DNA of 64,000 nucleotides from Bacteroidota bacterium (GCA_021156365.1 JAJNDK010000001.1:682001-746000); one strand, 5' to 3'. Shown: positions 1-8,246, counted from the first letter of the stretch. Notes: generated by a model not told the origin, from the sequence alone. Program-made: numbers and translations.

Positions 1-1849
1 CGTATTCCTTCTCATCCGGCAACCCCATATTCTTTAAGATAAAGTATGTCTTCAGCAGAAAATTATTCCCTAAGGACAACTCGTTCTCAAAAGAAAGGAA
101 ACGCTGCATCACTACAAAACGAAAGTCACCGGTTATGTTGTGTTTGTCAAGAGAACAGTACCGGCTTTTTATATTTACTTCTTGATTCTGCACCATTTCC
201 TCCACCACTTTCCGGAAAAGCAGGTTGATACGTGGCGCTACCCGGAAACCCAGCTTAAAGGTGATCCACACAATATCATTTTCCGCAAGTACTTCTGTCT
301 TATACGACATCCGATACGGTTCGTCCACTACATCTACATGTACGAACCAATAGATGTCGGCGCGTTTCGGCTGCTTGTTCAGGATAGAATAAATAGTCCT
401 GTCCTCGATCTGCCCGCTGTTGGCAGAAGAAGTAAGATACACGAGGTTCGTGGCATACTTTGGCACCTGTTCATCTTCGCTCAGCTCTTTCAGTACAGGA
501 ATGTACGGAGCCAAAGGCACCATGGTCTGAAGCTTCTTTTTTATTTCACTTGCCCGGTGCCAGATGTACATGATCGCAAAAATAATAACTCCCACAAACA
601 ATGTTACCCATCCGCCATTCATGAATTTTTTCAGGTTCGCTACCAGGAAAGACCCTTCTATTGCAAGAAAGGTTATGAGCAATGCAAACACCGCGATCTT
701 ATTTACTTTACGGGTGTAGAGGTAAAAAGCGAGCAGAATGGTTGTCATCATCATAGTAAGTGTGATAGATAAACCATAAGCCGCTTCCATATTCTTAGAT
801 TCCCGGAAATACAATACAATAGCGATGCACCCCGACATCAGCAGCCAGTTGATCGTTGGAATGTATAGCTGCCCTCTTATATCCGAAGGAAAAAGTATTC
901 TTAATTTAGGCCAGAGATTGAGACGAATGGCTTCGGCTACTAATGTGAACGAGCCGCTGATCAAAGCCTGGCTGGCAATAATAGTAGAAAGAGTGGCAAT
1001 GATGATCATCGGGAAAATGAACCACTCCGGCACCAGCCCGAAGAAAGGCGTGATCTCCCCTAACCTTGTTCCTTCACGTTCCATTAGCCAGGCGGCCTGT
1101 CCGAAATAGCTAAGTAAAAGGCATATTTTTACATACATCCAGCTGATCCGGATATTTTTTTTGCCGCAGTGTCCCATATCCGAATACAACGCTTCTGCCC
1201 CTGTTGTACATAAGAATACGCTTCCCAACAGCCAAAAACCTCCGGGATATTTGGCCAGCAAACAATAAGCATAATAAGGATTAACGGCCTTTAAAATCCC
1301 AATATTCCCAAAAACCGATATGCCTCCGAGTATCCCGATAATGGTGAACCACAGCAGAGTTACCGGACCGAATAGTTTTCCGACAAACGAAGTCCCTTTA
1401 CGCTGGATCATAAATAAAAGCACGATGATCGCAATAACAATGGGCATGGTTTGCAGTTCCGGGAATTTGGGTTTTAAACCTTCTATCGCCGAGGAAACAG
1501 ATACAGGTGGAGTTATAATACTGTCTGCCAGCAAAAAGGCACCTCCTAAGATAGCAGGAAATAAAAGCCATTTGCGGTACTTCCGGACAAGTGTGTAAAG
1601 CGAAAAGATCCCGCCCTCCCCTTTGTTATCAGCCCTGAGTGTAATAAAAACGTATTTAACTGTCGTTTGAAAAAACAAGGTCCAGAAAATGGCCGAAGCA
1701 CTGCCGAGCACCAATAGCTCCGAGATCACGTCTTCGCGGATAATAGCAGAATATACATAAAGAGGAGATGTTCCGATATCCCCGAACACAATGCCAATGG
1801 ATACCAGGAAACCTGCGAAGCTTAATTTTTTCAGATCGATGGAGCTCAT
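1..1849 (-). CDS. kup: KUP-family potassium transporter, C-terminus cut by window edge
   Basis: Inner-membrane potassium uptake permease of the KUP/HAK/KT family. The minus-strand frame is open from an ATG at 1847-1849 to the window edge, about 616 residues, so only the C-terminal end is missing. Near the N-terminus it has the family hallmark GIVFGDIGTSPLYVY, then GEGGIFSLYTLVRKYRKW and a DSIITPPVSVSSAIEGL segment, followed by many hydrophobic helices and a soluble C-terminal domain. It starts 33 bp after the porin gene at 1883-3244 on the same strand, so the two are probably co-transcribed, porin first. No regulatory element specific to potassium was recognised. Family assignment is secure; substrate specificity is inferred from the family. 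Confidence 0.95.
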   Translation of the reverse strand, partial: MSSIDLKKLSFAGFLVSIGIVFGDIGTSPLYVYSAIIREDVISELLVLGSASAIFWTLFFQTTVKYVFITLRADNKGEGGIFSLYTLVRKYRKWLLFPAILGGAFLLADSIITPPVSVSSAIEGLKPKFPELQTMPIVIAIIVLLFMIQRKGTSFVGKLFGPVTLLWFTIIGILGGISVFGNIGILKAVNPYYAYCLLAKYPGGFWLLGSVFLCTTGAEALYSDMGHCGKKNIRISWMYVKICLLLSYFGQAAWLMEREGTRLGEITPFFGLVPEWFIFPMIIIATLSTIIASQALISGSFTLVAEAIRLNLWPKLRILFPSDIRGQLYIPTINWLLMSGCIAIVLYFRESKNMEAAYGLSITLTMMMTTILLAFYLYTRKVNKIAVFALLITFLAIEGSFLVANLKKFMNGGWVTLFVGVIIFAIMYIWHRASEIKKKLQTMVPLAPYIPVLKELSEDEQVPKYATNLVYLTSSANSGQIEDRTIYSILNKQPKRADIYWFVHVDVVDEPYRMSYKTEVLAENDIVWITFKLGFRVAPRINLLFRKVVEEMVQNQEVNIKSRYCSLDKHNITGDFRFVVMQRFLSFENELSLGNNFLLKTYFILKNMGLPDEKEY

Positions 1850-1882
1850 AGTTTATTTTTAAAATTGAAAATGAAATTATTT

Positions 1883-3244
1883 TTATAACCTGAATAACAC
1901 AGCGAAAATGATCCTGTCTTCCGCTTTCACGAGGTCGGGAACCCAGTTAGGTGTCAAAGGCGATGTACTATAACCAGTGGGCGATGTTACACCACCACGG
2001 CCTGCGAAATACGGAACATTGGATTGCCGGTGCACATACTCCAGCCGGAATGAAACATGTTCGTTCGGCAACCACTCCATATTGGCAGAATAATCAAAAC
2101 CTTCGAATGCATCTCCAGGTGAAGCACTGTAGGGAAATGATCCTTCCGGCACCGTCGGGTTATTCACATTCGGCAAGGGACTGGCCTGACCGGTTGGATA
2201 CAATACCAGGTACCTGCCCGGATTATTCATGTATCCTCCGCCCATGGTGCAGGCGAGCTTGTTCTTCGCAAACCAGATCCGGTTGTAGAACATTACACTT
2301 GCAAAGTACTGTGCCGGCCCACTGATGGAATCTCCGTTCTTAAAACCGTTCACGCCCCCGCCTTTTTCAAAACCCGCATCGGCAGTTAAGGAGAAAGCCA
2401 TTTTACTGATCCCTTTTGATTGTGGTTTGTTCAGATAACGGATCAATAAGCTGTTATCCGAATGAAAGCGTTTGCGCTTCGGGATCCCGGCTGCATCTGC
2501 TCCGTAATAATTATTCGTTAACAGTTTTATCCGTTCATTCGGTATCCAGGTAATGTTTCCGCCAAGGCCCGGCTGCTGATTGAACAGCCCGTAGCTTTGC
2601 CAGCCATTAATGATCCAGGGCTCTATCTTCAAATGTTTTGTCGGGTGTATCTGTATCCGGATACCATTGAAAAACCAGGGCGTGTTATCGGAAGTAAAAG
2701 AAGCCTGGTATTCCCAGTTCTCCACCTGGTAATAGGAGTTCAGCCCGAGATACGACATGAACATACCCGCATCCACGTTGATCCCGTACATTGTATTGAA
2801 ATGATACCCTGCATTTGCTTCCGCCAGGTAACGGTATGCATCAGCCAGCTTATACTGACCTTTGTAAGGGCTGTAATCATTTCTCGGTACCACGGTAGAG
2901 CGTGTTCCGAATTGCGTTACAATATGCGCCCTCGCGCCCTCGTAATAAAAATCACCGCCGAGGTGTGCCGCCGAAACCTGCATCTCATTGTTCCGGGCGA
3001 GCGCTGTCGATCCTATAACCGTATTATCGATCGGATTGTTGAAGGAGTGAGTAAAATTAGCATCCAGCATCACAACAGGTGTAAAATGCTTCCCCGGTAA
3101 AGTCGGGCTGCTGCGCCGGTCGCCTCCATTCAGCCAGCTCAGGTCCATTCCTTCAAAAGGTACTTTCACAGTCGGCAGGGAGTCTGTTTGCGCCGAAAGT
3201 GCAGTTACTCCGGCTGTGGCGATAATAAATAAAATTCTTTTCAT
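1883..3244 (-). CDS. OmpL-like outer-membrane beta-barrel porin (BBP2 type)
   Basis: Predicted outer-membrane porin. The frame is open up to 3346, but the start at 3244 is preferred because it gives a clean signal peptide (MKRILFIIATAGVTALSAQ). The mature part resembles the putative beta-barrel porin-2 (OmpL-like) family: alternating amphipathic strands, aromatic-rich turns, a segment MYGINVDAGMFMSYLGLNSY, then WIINGWQSYGLFNQQPGLGG, and a C-terminal strand ending in F-R-L (IIFAVLFRL), as in barrel proteins. Its length of 453 residues fits the family. Being directly upstream of a potassium transporter suggests it supplies the outer-membrane step for the same or a co-regulated solute, which is inference only. 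Confidence 0.85.
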   Translation of the reverse strand: MKRILFIIATAGVTALSAQTDSLPTVKVPFEGMDLSWLNGGDRRSSPTLPGKHFTPVVMLDANFTHSFNNPIDNTVIGSTALARNNEMQVSAAHLGGDFYYEGARAHIVTQFGTRSTVVPRNDYSPYKGQYKLADAYRYLAEANAGYHFNTMYGINVDAGMFMSYLGLNSYYQVENWEYQASFTSDNTPWFFNGIRIQIHPTKHLKIEPWIINGWQSYGLFNQQPGLGGNITWIPNERIKLLTNNYYGADAAGIPKRKRFHSDNSLLIRYLNKPQSKGISKMAFSLTADAGFEKGGGVNGFKNGDSISGPAQYFASVMFYNRIWFAKNKLACTMGGGYMNNPGRYLVLYPTGQASPLPNVNNPTVPEGSFPYSASPGDAFEGFDYSANMEWLPNEHVSFRLEYVHRQSNVPYFAGRGGVTSPTGYSTSPLTPNWVPDLVKAEDRIIFAVLFRL

Positions 3245-3697
3245 ACTGTTTATTCTTAATTTGATAAGTGCCTGTCTTTTTTTACCTGATAACCACCTTT
3301 TTTTATCCCTTGAAAGCTTTTCATTCAATGGCATTACGCAATCCACTGTCTGACAGCCTCCTCCGGGCTTTAGAAAAGCCGATACTCATTTTTCATAAGA
3401 CTTCAGCCTGGAATCCAAAGCCTGTTCCCTTTTGAGATAAACAAGTCGGAGTTTGCAACTGATTAGCTTTCAGTAAATTGCCAAAAAATACTTTTTGTAA
3501 CACCGTGTCGTATCCCTTCCGTTTTGGAAGGGTTTTTCATTTTGAAAAAACTATATTTTGAGAAAAAAACTTTGTTACCGGTACCAGCTGTAAAAATGGT
3601 TTTTTCTATATTTAAGGCGGTAATATGCTTAGGACGTATTATTATAGGTGAGCCGAAAACTATAGAACAGAGTAGGCAGGATACAATCTAAACAATC
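3245..3697. other. 453-bp divergent intergenic region
   Basis: The region separates the minus-strand porin operon from the plus-strand LipL32-like gene and must hold both promoters. No confident Bacteroidota -33/-7 promoter was found by eye; TATATTTT near 3549 is a partial -7 match without a well-spaced TTTG. It contains one strong plus-strand intrinsic terminator (3514-3537) that no annotated gene explains. No protein-coding frame is convincing. Confidence 0.5.
3514..3537 (+). terminator. orphan intrinsic terminator in intergenic region
   Basis: CCCTTCC (3514-3520), loop GTTTT, GGAAGGG (3526-3532), then five T's and a further T-rich stretch. This is a classic rho-independent terminator for plus-strand transcription. 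There is no plus-strand gene upstream within the intergenic region, so it may end a small RNA, or act as an attenuator in the leader of the LipL32-like gene, which starts 160 bp downstream. Confidence 0.6.
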
Positions 3698-4408
3698 ATG
3701 AAAAAATTAACAGGTACATTGGCAATCGTTCTTGCCGTAGCTTCTCTCAGCTTTATCGGCGGAGACGACAAGCTGGACAAATTCAAAGCTGACATGGGTA
3801 AACAAACCAAGTTAGGAAAAGAGATCCGCGTTCCATACACGGATGTATTAAGCTATTACGGATATGTAAAACCAGGTGGAGCTCCGGACGAAACAAGAGA
3901 TGGAAAAAAATACTATTACCTGTACATCTGGATCCCTGCTGTAGCGCCTGAGATCGGTATTCGTATGGCTTCTCCGGTTCCTTCGAAAATGACGCCTGAG
4001 AAAACGGATTTCGTTGCAGCTGATTACACAGCAAACAGCACCGATACCAAAAACTACTTTGATACCTGGATCACGCTTGAAAGAGCGGATGGTGTTACCA
4101 GCACAGCTGATATCGCTACAAAAGGTAAAACTGCAAAATGGAATTCGTACGGTTCCAATGATGACTCCAGCGAAATGCCGGCACAGCCATCAGGAAGCAA
4201 TTACAATTCTTTGATGCGCATCACCAGCGAAACCAGCAACCCACTGAAATCACTGGTAGTTGGTTTATACCGTGTTGGTTTCACCACTTACAAAACAGGT
4301 GAAGTTCAGGGAAGCTTTATTGCACAGGTTGGTGCTCCGGTAAAACTACCAGGAGTAGGTATGGCTAAAACAATTGATGAGCTGTCTGCACAGGTAGCTA
4401 AGAAATAA
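3698..4408 (+). CDS. LipL32-like secreted protein without lipobox
   Basis: A 236-residue exported protein. It has a short signal peptide (MKKLTGTLAIVLAVASLSF), but no cysteine at the expected lipobox, so it is probably a soluble or peripheral secreted protein. Blocks closely match my recollection of Leptospira LipL32: YYGYVKPGGAPDETRDGKK followed by YYLYIWIPAVAPEIGIRM, then FDTWITLERADG, YNSLMRI, and GLYRVGFTTYKTGEVQGSF. LipL32 is a calcium-binding, matrix-interacting protein; the acidic cluster used there is reduced here to NDDSSE. The gene stands alone, is followed by a strong terminator, and converges on the response regulator. The LipL32-family assignment is strong; the role in this organism is unknown. 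Confidence 0.88.
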   Translation: MKKLTGTLAIVLAVASLSFIGGDDKLDKFKADMGKQTKLGKEIRVPYTDVLSYYGYVKPGGAPDETRDGKKYYYLYIWIPAVAPEIGIRMASPVPSKMTPEKTDFVAADYTANSTDTKNYFDTWITLERADGVTSTADIATKGKTAKWNSYGSNDDSSEMPAQPSGSNYNSLMRITSETSNPLKSLVVGLYRVGFTTYKTGEVQGSFIAQVGAPVKLPGVGMAKTIDELSAQVAKK

Positions 4409-4427
4409 GCTGCATACTCAATTATAC

Positions 4428-4464
4428 AAAAAGCGCCGTTCATCAAAAATGAACGGCGCTTTTT
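4428..4464 (+). terminator. intrinsic terminator of the LipL32-like gene
   Basis: A perfect 16-bp stem (4428-4443 with 4449-4464), core GCGCCGTTCAT, with a 5-nt loop. The 3' arm ends in a T-run. It starts 19 bp after the stop codon. The A-run on the 5' side makes it potentially bidirectional. Confidence 0.9.
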
Positions 4465-4573
4465 GTTTTATCCCGTCATAGGGAAAGGTTGTGATTAATT
4501 TATCGGAATTATTTTCTTCCCTTAAGGAACTTCTTTTCTGCAAAGCAGAACCCGGAAATCCATGTTTTGGTTT

Positions 4574-4661
4574 CCCTCTCCCTGCGGGAGAGGGAGTGCG
4601 GCGGGATGTGTGTTGGCCAAAGGGTGAGGGCGTACAGTAGCCCCTTACGCCCTCACCCTTT
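4574..4661. repeat. pair of intergenic hairpins (REP-like)
   Basis: Two palindromes lie close together between convergent genes. The first is CCCTCTCCC-TGC-GGGAGAGGG (4574-4594). The second has perfect 16-bp arms AAAGGGTGAGGGCGTA (4619-4634) and its complement (4646-4661) around an 11-nt loop. Paired GC-rich palindromes in an otherwise AT-rich spacer are typical of dispersed REP/BIME elements. They could also act as a terminator for the response regulator gene, which ends at 4747. No second copy was found in this window. Confidence 0.6.
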
Positions 4662-4746
4662 TCGCACAGGCTTGCCTCTTCTGCCGGAATATAATTTCGT
4701 TAGTAAAATGATGAAAACAATCCGTTTTCTCAGCAGGATTCTACCC

Positions 4747-6093
4747 CTACTTCTCAATTCCGTACTCTTCCATCTTCCGGTAGAGAGTGGTCAGGCCGAT
4801 GCCTAACAATTCGGCGGCTCTCGTTTTATTTCCTTTGGCAAAGACCAGTATTTTTGCGATATGGATCTTTTCCATAGCTGTCAGGCTTGTATAGGAATGA
4901 TCTGCACGGGGTTCTTCATTGATGATCTCTACAGGAAGCAGGTCCACCGTCAGATTATTGGTGTCGGCGAGTATCGTCGCCCGCTCGATGCAGTTCTTCA
5001 GCTCGCGGATATTTCCTCTCCACTGATTTTTCTGAAGCGAAGCCAGAAAATCCCTTTCCATTCCGGTAATGCGTTTTTTCAATTTCACCGCATATACATT
5101 CATAAAGTGTTTTGCCAGTTCTTCGATATCCTCTTTCCGTTCCTTTAAAGAAGGGATTGTTATTTTGAATGCAGAAAGACGGTAATACAGATCGGAACGA
5201 AAATTCCCGTTCTCACTTTCTTTTTTCAGATCACGGTTGGTGGCTGCAATGATACGTACATTCACTTTTGTGGATTTGGTATCACCCACTTTAATGAAGC
5301 TTTGTGTTTCCAGCACACGCAGCAGCCTGGCCTGCAGCCCGGATTCCATTTCACCCATCTCATCCAGGAAGATCGTACCGTTGCTGGCCTCTTCAAACAA
5401 ACCTTTTTTATCCGCGAGGGCTCCGGTGAAAGCTCCTTTTTTGTGTCCGAACAATTCGCTTTCCAGCAAATCCCTGGCAAATGAGCTACAGTTAACAGCT
5501 ACAAACGAGTTGTTCCTTCGCGGACCTGCATAATGGATAGCCTGCGCAAACAGCTCCTTGCCCACTCCTGTTTCTCCTTCCAGCAACACAGTAGAATCGG
5601 TTGCCGCTACTTTTTTTGCAAGCGCTACTGTTTCACGAATGGGAGCTGATCCTCCGATGATAGTTTCGAAGCCATACCTGGCTTCCAGTTTATTCTCTAA
5701 TTCAAGTACCCGTTTTTTCAGGGCTATCTTTTCGCTGGCACGGCTCAGCGCAGGAATGATCTGCTCGTTGTCATCACCTTTCACAAAATAATCGGTCGCG
5801 CCCTGCTTCATTGCCTTTACGCCGTCGTGGATAGTGCCAAAAGCGGTCATTACAATACATTCACAAAGCGGGTTCACAGACCGGATCTTTTCAAGAATGT
5901 CGATCCCGTTCCCGTCGGGTAATTTTACATCTGTGAGTACAATGTCCGGTTTTTCCTGTTGCAGTATTTTCAATCCCTGTTGTATCGAAGCTGCCTCCGA
6001 CACGGCATATCCTTCCAGCGATATGATACGTGCCAGCAGCTGCCGGAACTTTTCCTCATCGTCAATGATCAGTATGCTCGTTTTTGGATTCAT
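4747..6093 (-). CDS. sigma-54-dependent response regulator, NtrC family (orphan)
   Basis: A 448-residue activator. The receiver domain (about 1-115) has the acidic pair in ILIIDDEE and a phosphoacceptor Asp near residue 55 (VLTDVKLPDG). The AAA+ sigma-54 interaction domain has Walker A GETGVGKE (about 173-180) and an intact GAFTGA loop (about 220-225). A Fis-type helix-turn-helix is at the C-terminus (TRAAELLGIGLTTLYRKM). The start at 6093 is the first ATG; the extension to 6102 would use TTG. The receiver's conserved lysine is followed by Gly instead of the usual Pro (FVKGDD). No kinase gene is adjacent. The divergent lipoprotein gene carries a near-consensus sigma-54 promoter and is its most likely target. 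Confidence 0.95.
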   Translation of the reverse strand: MNPKTSILIIDDEEKFRQLLARIISLEGYAVSEAASIQQGLKILQQEKPDIVLTDVKLPDGNGIDILEKIRSVNPLCECIVMTAFGTIHDGVKAMKQGATDYFVKGDDNEQIIPALSRASEKIALKKRVLELENKLEARYGFETIIGGSAPIRETVALAKKVAATDSTVLLEGETGVGKELFAQAIHYAGPRRNNSFVAVNCSSFARDLLESELFGHKKGAFTGALADKKGLFEEASNGTIFLDEMGEMESGLQARLLRVLETQSFIKVGDTKSTKVNVRIIAATNRDLKKESENGNFRSDLYYRLSAFKITIPSLKERKEDIEELAKHFMNVYAVKLKKRITGMERDFLASLQKNQWRGNIRELKNCIERATILADTNNLTVDLLPVEIINEEPRADHSYTSLTAMEKIHIAKILVFAKGNKTRAAELLGIGLTTLYRKMEEYGIEK

Positions 6094-6116
6094 CCGGAAC
6101 AAAGGTATACTTTTCC

Positions 6117-6133
6117 CGCGAGGCTTCGCGAAC
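6117..6133. repeat. 17-bp inverted repeat, left copy
   Basis: CGCGAGGCTTCGCGAAC. Its exact reverse complement is at 6605-6621. The pair flanks the small lipoprotein gene and its promoter. The sequence is itself dyad-symmetric (CGCGA-GGCT-TCGCG). This copy lies about 85 bp upstream of the sigma-54 promoter, a suitable place for an activator site, but the second copy has no promoter beside it, so a dispersed palindromic element is equally possible. Confidence 0.6.
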
Positions 6134-6216
6134 TACCCTCGTTTCTGTTTCGGGTTTTTGTATTCAATAAAGGGAATATTCTCCACATAATTTTTCCATT
6201 CAAAGCCCGAAAGAGC

Positions 6217-6232
6217 TGGAATACGACTTGCA
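6217..6232 (+). promoter_or_regulatory. sigma-54 (-24/-12) promoter
   Basis: TGGAATACGACTTGCA matches the sigma-54 consensus TGGCACN5TTGCW at the GG and the full TTGCA, with the required 10 bp between GG (6218-6219) and GC (6230-6231). The expected start site near 6243 would give a leader of about 20 nt before the ATG at 6264. It lies between an NtrC-type activator gene (divergent) and a small lipoprotein gene, the usual arrangement for such a circuit. Confidence 0.75.
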
Positions 6233-6263
6233 TTGATCTGCATACCGATTTAAAATCCCGAAA

Positions 6264-6428
6264 ATGAAAAAATTACTATTCATACTCATCACGGCAGTTT
6301 CCCTGCTTACTGCCTGCAACTCAGAAGAGCACGGCAATGCACCGGCCGGCGATATAGAAGGAAGCACTGAACCGATAGATGTAGATTCAAACAATATTAA
6401 CAAGGATACCGCACTTTTTCCACATTAG
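6264..6428 (+). CDS. small lipoprotein (54 aa)
   Basis: A 54-residue protein starting MKKLLFILITAVSLLTACNS: charged start, hydrophobic core and a clear lipobox (LLTAC) for lipidation at Cys18. The mature part of about 37 residues is acidic and has no recognisable domain (EEHGNAPAGDIEGSTEPID and on). The start is fixed by the signal sequence and by the sigma-54 promoter about 30 bp upstream. A strong hairpin follows the stop. Function unknown; it is probably an envelope lipoprotein controlled by the divergent response regulator. Confidence 0.85.
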   Translation: MKKLLFILITAVSLLTACNSEEHGNAPAGDIEGSTEPIDVDSNNINKDTALFPH

Positions 6429-6445
6429 GTATTTTTGGATGCATG

Positions 6446-6481
6446 GCCTCCCTCCTTTTGCACAAACAAGAGGAGAGAGGC
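6446..6481. terminator. hairpin downstream of small lipoprotein gene
   Basis: The arms GCCTCCCTCCTTTT (6446-6459) and AAGAGGAGAGAGGC (6468-6481) pair over 14 positions with one mismatch and one G-T, around an 8-nt loop. It lies 17 bp after the lipoprotein stop. The T-tract downstream is weak (CCATTTTTAG), so termination is likely but not certain. It could also serve the convergent minus-strand gene ending at 6653. Confidence 0.55.
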
Positions 6482-6604
6482 GATCCATTTTTAGTTGTGC
6501 TGCTGTAAATTAATCCGGCTGTCACGTCGGGTGTTTCGACAATCCTCAAAAGAAACGGATGTTCTCTTATTTTGCTACAGATTATCAGCATCCGGCATCG
6601 AAAT

Positions 6605-6621
6605 GTTCGCGAAGCCTCGCG
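6605..6621. repeat. 17-bp inverted repeat, right copy
   Basis: GTTCGCGAAGCCTCGCG, the exact reverse complement of 6117-6133. With one more base it forms a perfect TCGCGA-AGCC-TCGCGA hairpin (6607-6622). It sits 32 bp beyond the 3' end of the minus-strand membrane protein gene. Confidence 0.6.
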
Positions 6622-6652
6622 AGAGACGCTTACGAAGATAGCTATAGGATCT

Positions 6653-8170
6653 TCATTCCACCGCTTCCAGCTTCATTTTCAAAACCGGGAAAATGGCAGG
6701 ATCCAGTCGTGGAGTCACATACGCATCAAAGGAGAACAAAATACCTTCACGGACAAACTGCCGGTCAGACGGAGGAAATTGCCGGTAAAGTATATTGATC
6801 TTTTCAACGGCTGCAGTCGCCGGAGCTTTTTCATCCCGCAGAAGACCTGTACTGATCCCCCATCCGAAACCTTTTTTCATTTCCTGTTGCGTCGCTTCAT
6901 CATATGCCTGCACGATCTGCAGCAGCTTATGAGGTTCACTGCCGTATTTTTTCGCCAGAACCCAGCCGGCAGGTTCATACAAAGCAATTTTTGCAGGCTG
7001 GAGATGGGAAATATATACAAGTGAAAAAAACGCGCATAAACTGATCCAGGTATAGGAGATTAAGACGCCTGCCTTCGGAAGAGATACAAAAGAAGAGATC
7101 ATCAGCGCCAGCAGGAAGGGAAGCAGGTAGCTCATGTACCGGTAATCAATATAGCTTTTATGTTCGATCGAAGCCGTATAAACAGGGCTCAGGCTATAAA
7201 TCACTACAAAACACAGGATCAGTAGGGATGCCAGTAATTTTGGCGGATCAGCAGAGCCTTTACGTACTGCAATAAATAAAGCCGGCAACAGGAATGCAAG
7301 CACTATGGTCGTATGGAACCTTGACGACAGCCAGTTGACCGCGGAAAGGAAAAAAGAAGCAGGAAGGCTGGTATACCATACCTTATAGAGATGCGATGCC
7401 TGTTCGGCTGAAAAAGGATTTTCGAAGGACAGATCACGCACCGAGAAAATACCCGGATCTTCAAAAGCAAAAGACTGCTCTATAAAAAGCCTGCAACAGA
7501 GATAAGGCAGCAAAGCCAGGATCGTACATCCTGCATATTGAAAAAAGCTCCGTACTACATGTGTTTGCTGCCGGTAAGTAACAGCAAGGAACAGCAGGTA
7601 AGCAGGAACAAGAATGATATTATCGAAAGCGAATGAGATAGCCGCGCCACTCAGCAGTCCGCAATAGATAGCACTTCGTTCTTTCGCACGGACACTGGTG
7701 GCAAAGTACAGCAGCAGAAAAGGGAAAACAGAAGAGATCGCATGCAGTCCGAAATTTACAGTTGCCCAGGGCAGCAGCGATGGAAGCGATAGAATACTGA
7801 AGACAGCAAAGGCCCATCCTGCCCGGTCACCAAACACACGCTGTGTGATCCGGATCTGGACAAAACGGATAGCGGTATCGATCAGCAAGGCAGCCAGCGA
7901 CAAAGCTGGCATAATTGTTTTGAAAGGGATCAACAACAATGCAAGAAGCGAAATAAAAAAACTACCTCCTTCATGCGGGTAATGGATCAATTGCTTGTAG
8001 GAGAAATTCCCGTTCCGGAGCAGCTCTTCCAGTTCCGCTTCCCAGGCCAGCTGGTCGGGTGATTGTAGCCAGGCCTTAGCGTACATACCGCAAAAAAAAC
8101 GCAGCAAAGTACCGGCAAGCACCAGCATCCAGATGTACCTGTTTTTTAGTTGGAATGTAAAGGGCCTCAT
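6653..8170 (-). CDS. multi-pass membrane protein of unknown function
   Basis: About 505 residues with roughly ten or more hydrophobic segments, and a soluble C-terminal part of about 90 residues. The start at 8170 (MRPFTFQLKNRYIWMLVLAG) is preferred: the frame is open to 8305, but that extension runs through the palindromes at 8247-8299. An early loop has aromatic and acidic residues (SPDQLAWEAELEELL), reminiscent in layout of glycosyltransferase-C/mannosyltransferase-like membrane enzymes, but I see no diagnostic catalytic motif and do not assign that function. It converges on the lipoprotein gene and stands alone. Confidence 0.7.
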   Translation of the reverse strand: MRPFTFQLKNRYIWMLVLAGTLLRFFCGMYAKAWLQSPDQLAWEAELEELLRNGNFSYKQLIHYPHEGGSFFISLLALLLIPFKTIMPALSLAALLIDTAIRFVQIRITQRVFGDRAGWAFAVFSILSLPSLLPWATVNFGLHAISSVFPFLLLYFATSVRAKERSAIYCGLLSGAAISFAFDNIILVPAYLLFLAVTYRQQTHVVRSFFQYAGCTILALLPYLCCRLFIEQSFAFEDPGIFSVRDLSFENPFSAEQASHLYKVWYTSLPASFFLSAVNWLSSRFHTTIVLAFLLPALFIAVRKGSADPPKLLASLLILCFVVIYSLSPVYTASIEHKSYIDYRYMSYLLPFLLALMISSFVSLPKAGVLISYTWISLCAFFSLVYISHLQPAKIALYEPAGWVLAKKYGSEPHKLLQIVQAYDEATQQEMKKGFGWGISTGLLRDEKAPATAAVEKINILYRQFPPSDRQFVREGILFSFDAYVTPRLDPAIFPVLKMKLEAVE

Positions 8171-8246
8171 GTGGAAAGTAAATATAAGAAGAAATAGCAA
8201 AGACGTGTTTGCATAATAAAATACATAGTTTGTAATCATTCCCGCT

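Noticed and set aside
140-772. 210-codon plus-strand open frame near the left edge
   Set aside because: Antisense to the potassium transporter, whose minus-strand frame carries the family motifs.
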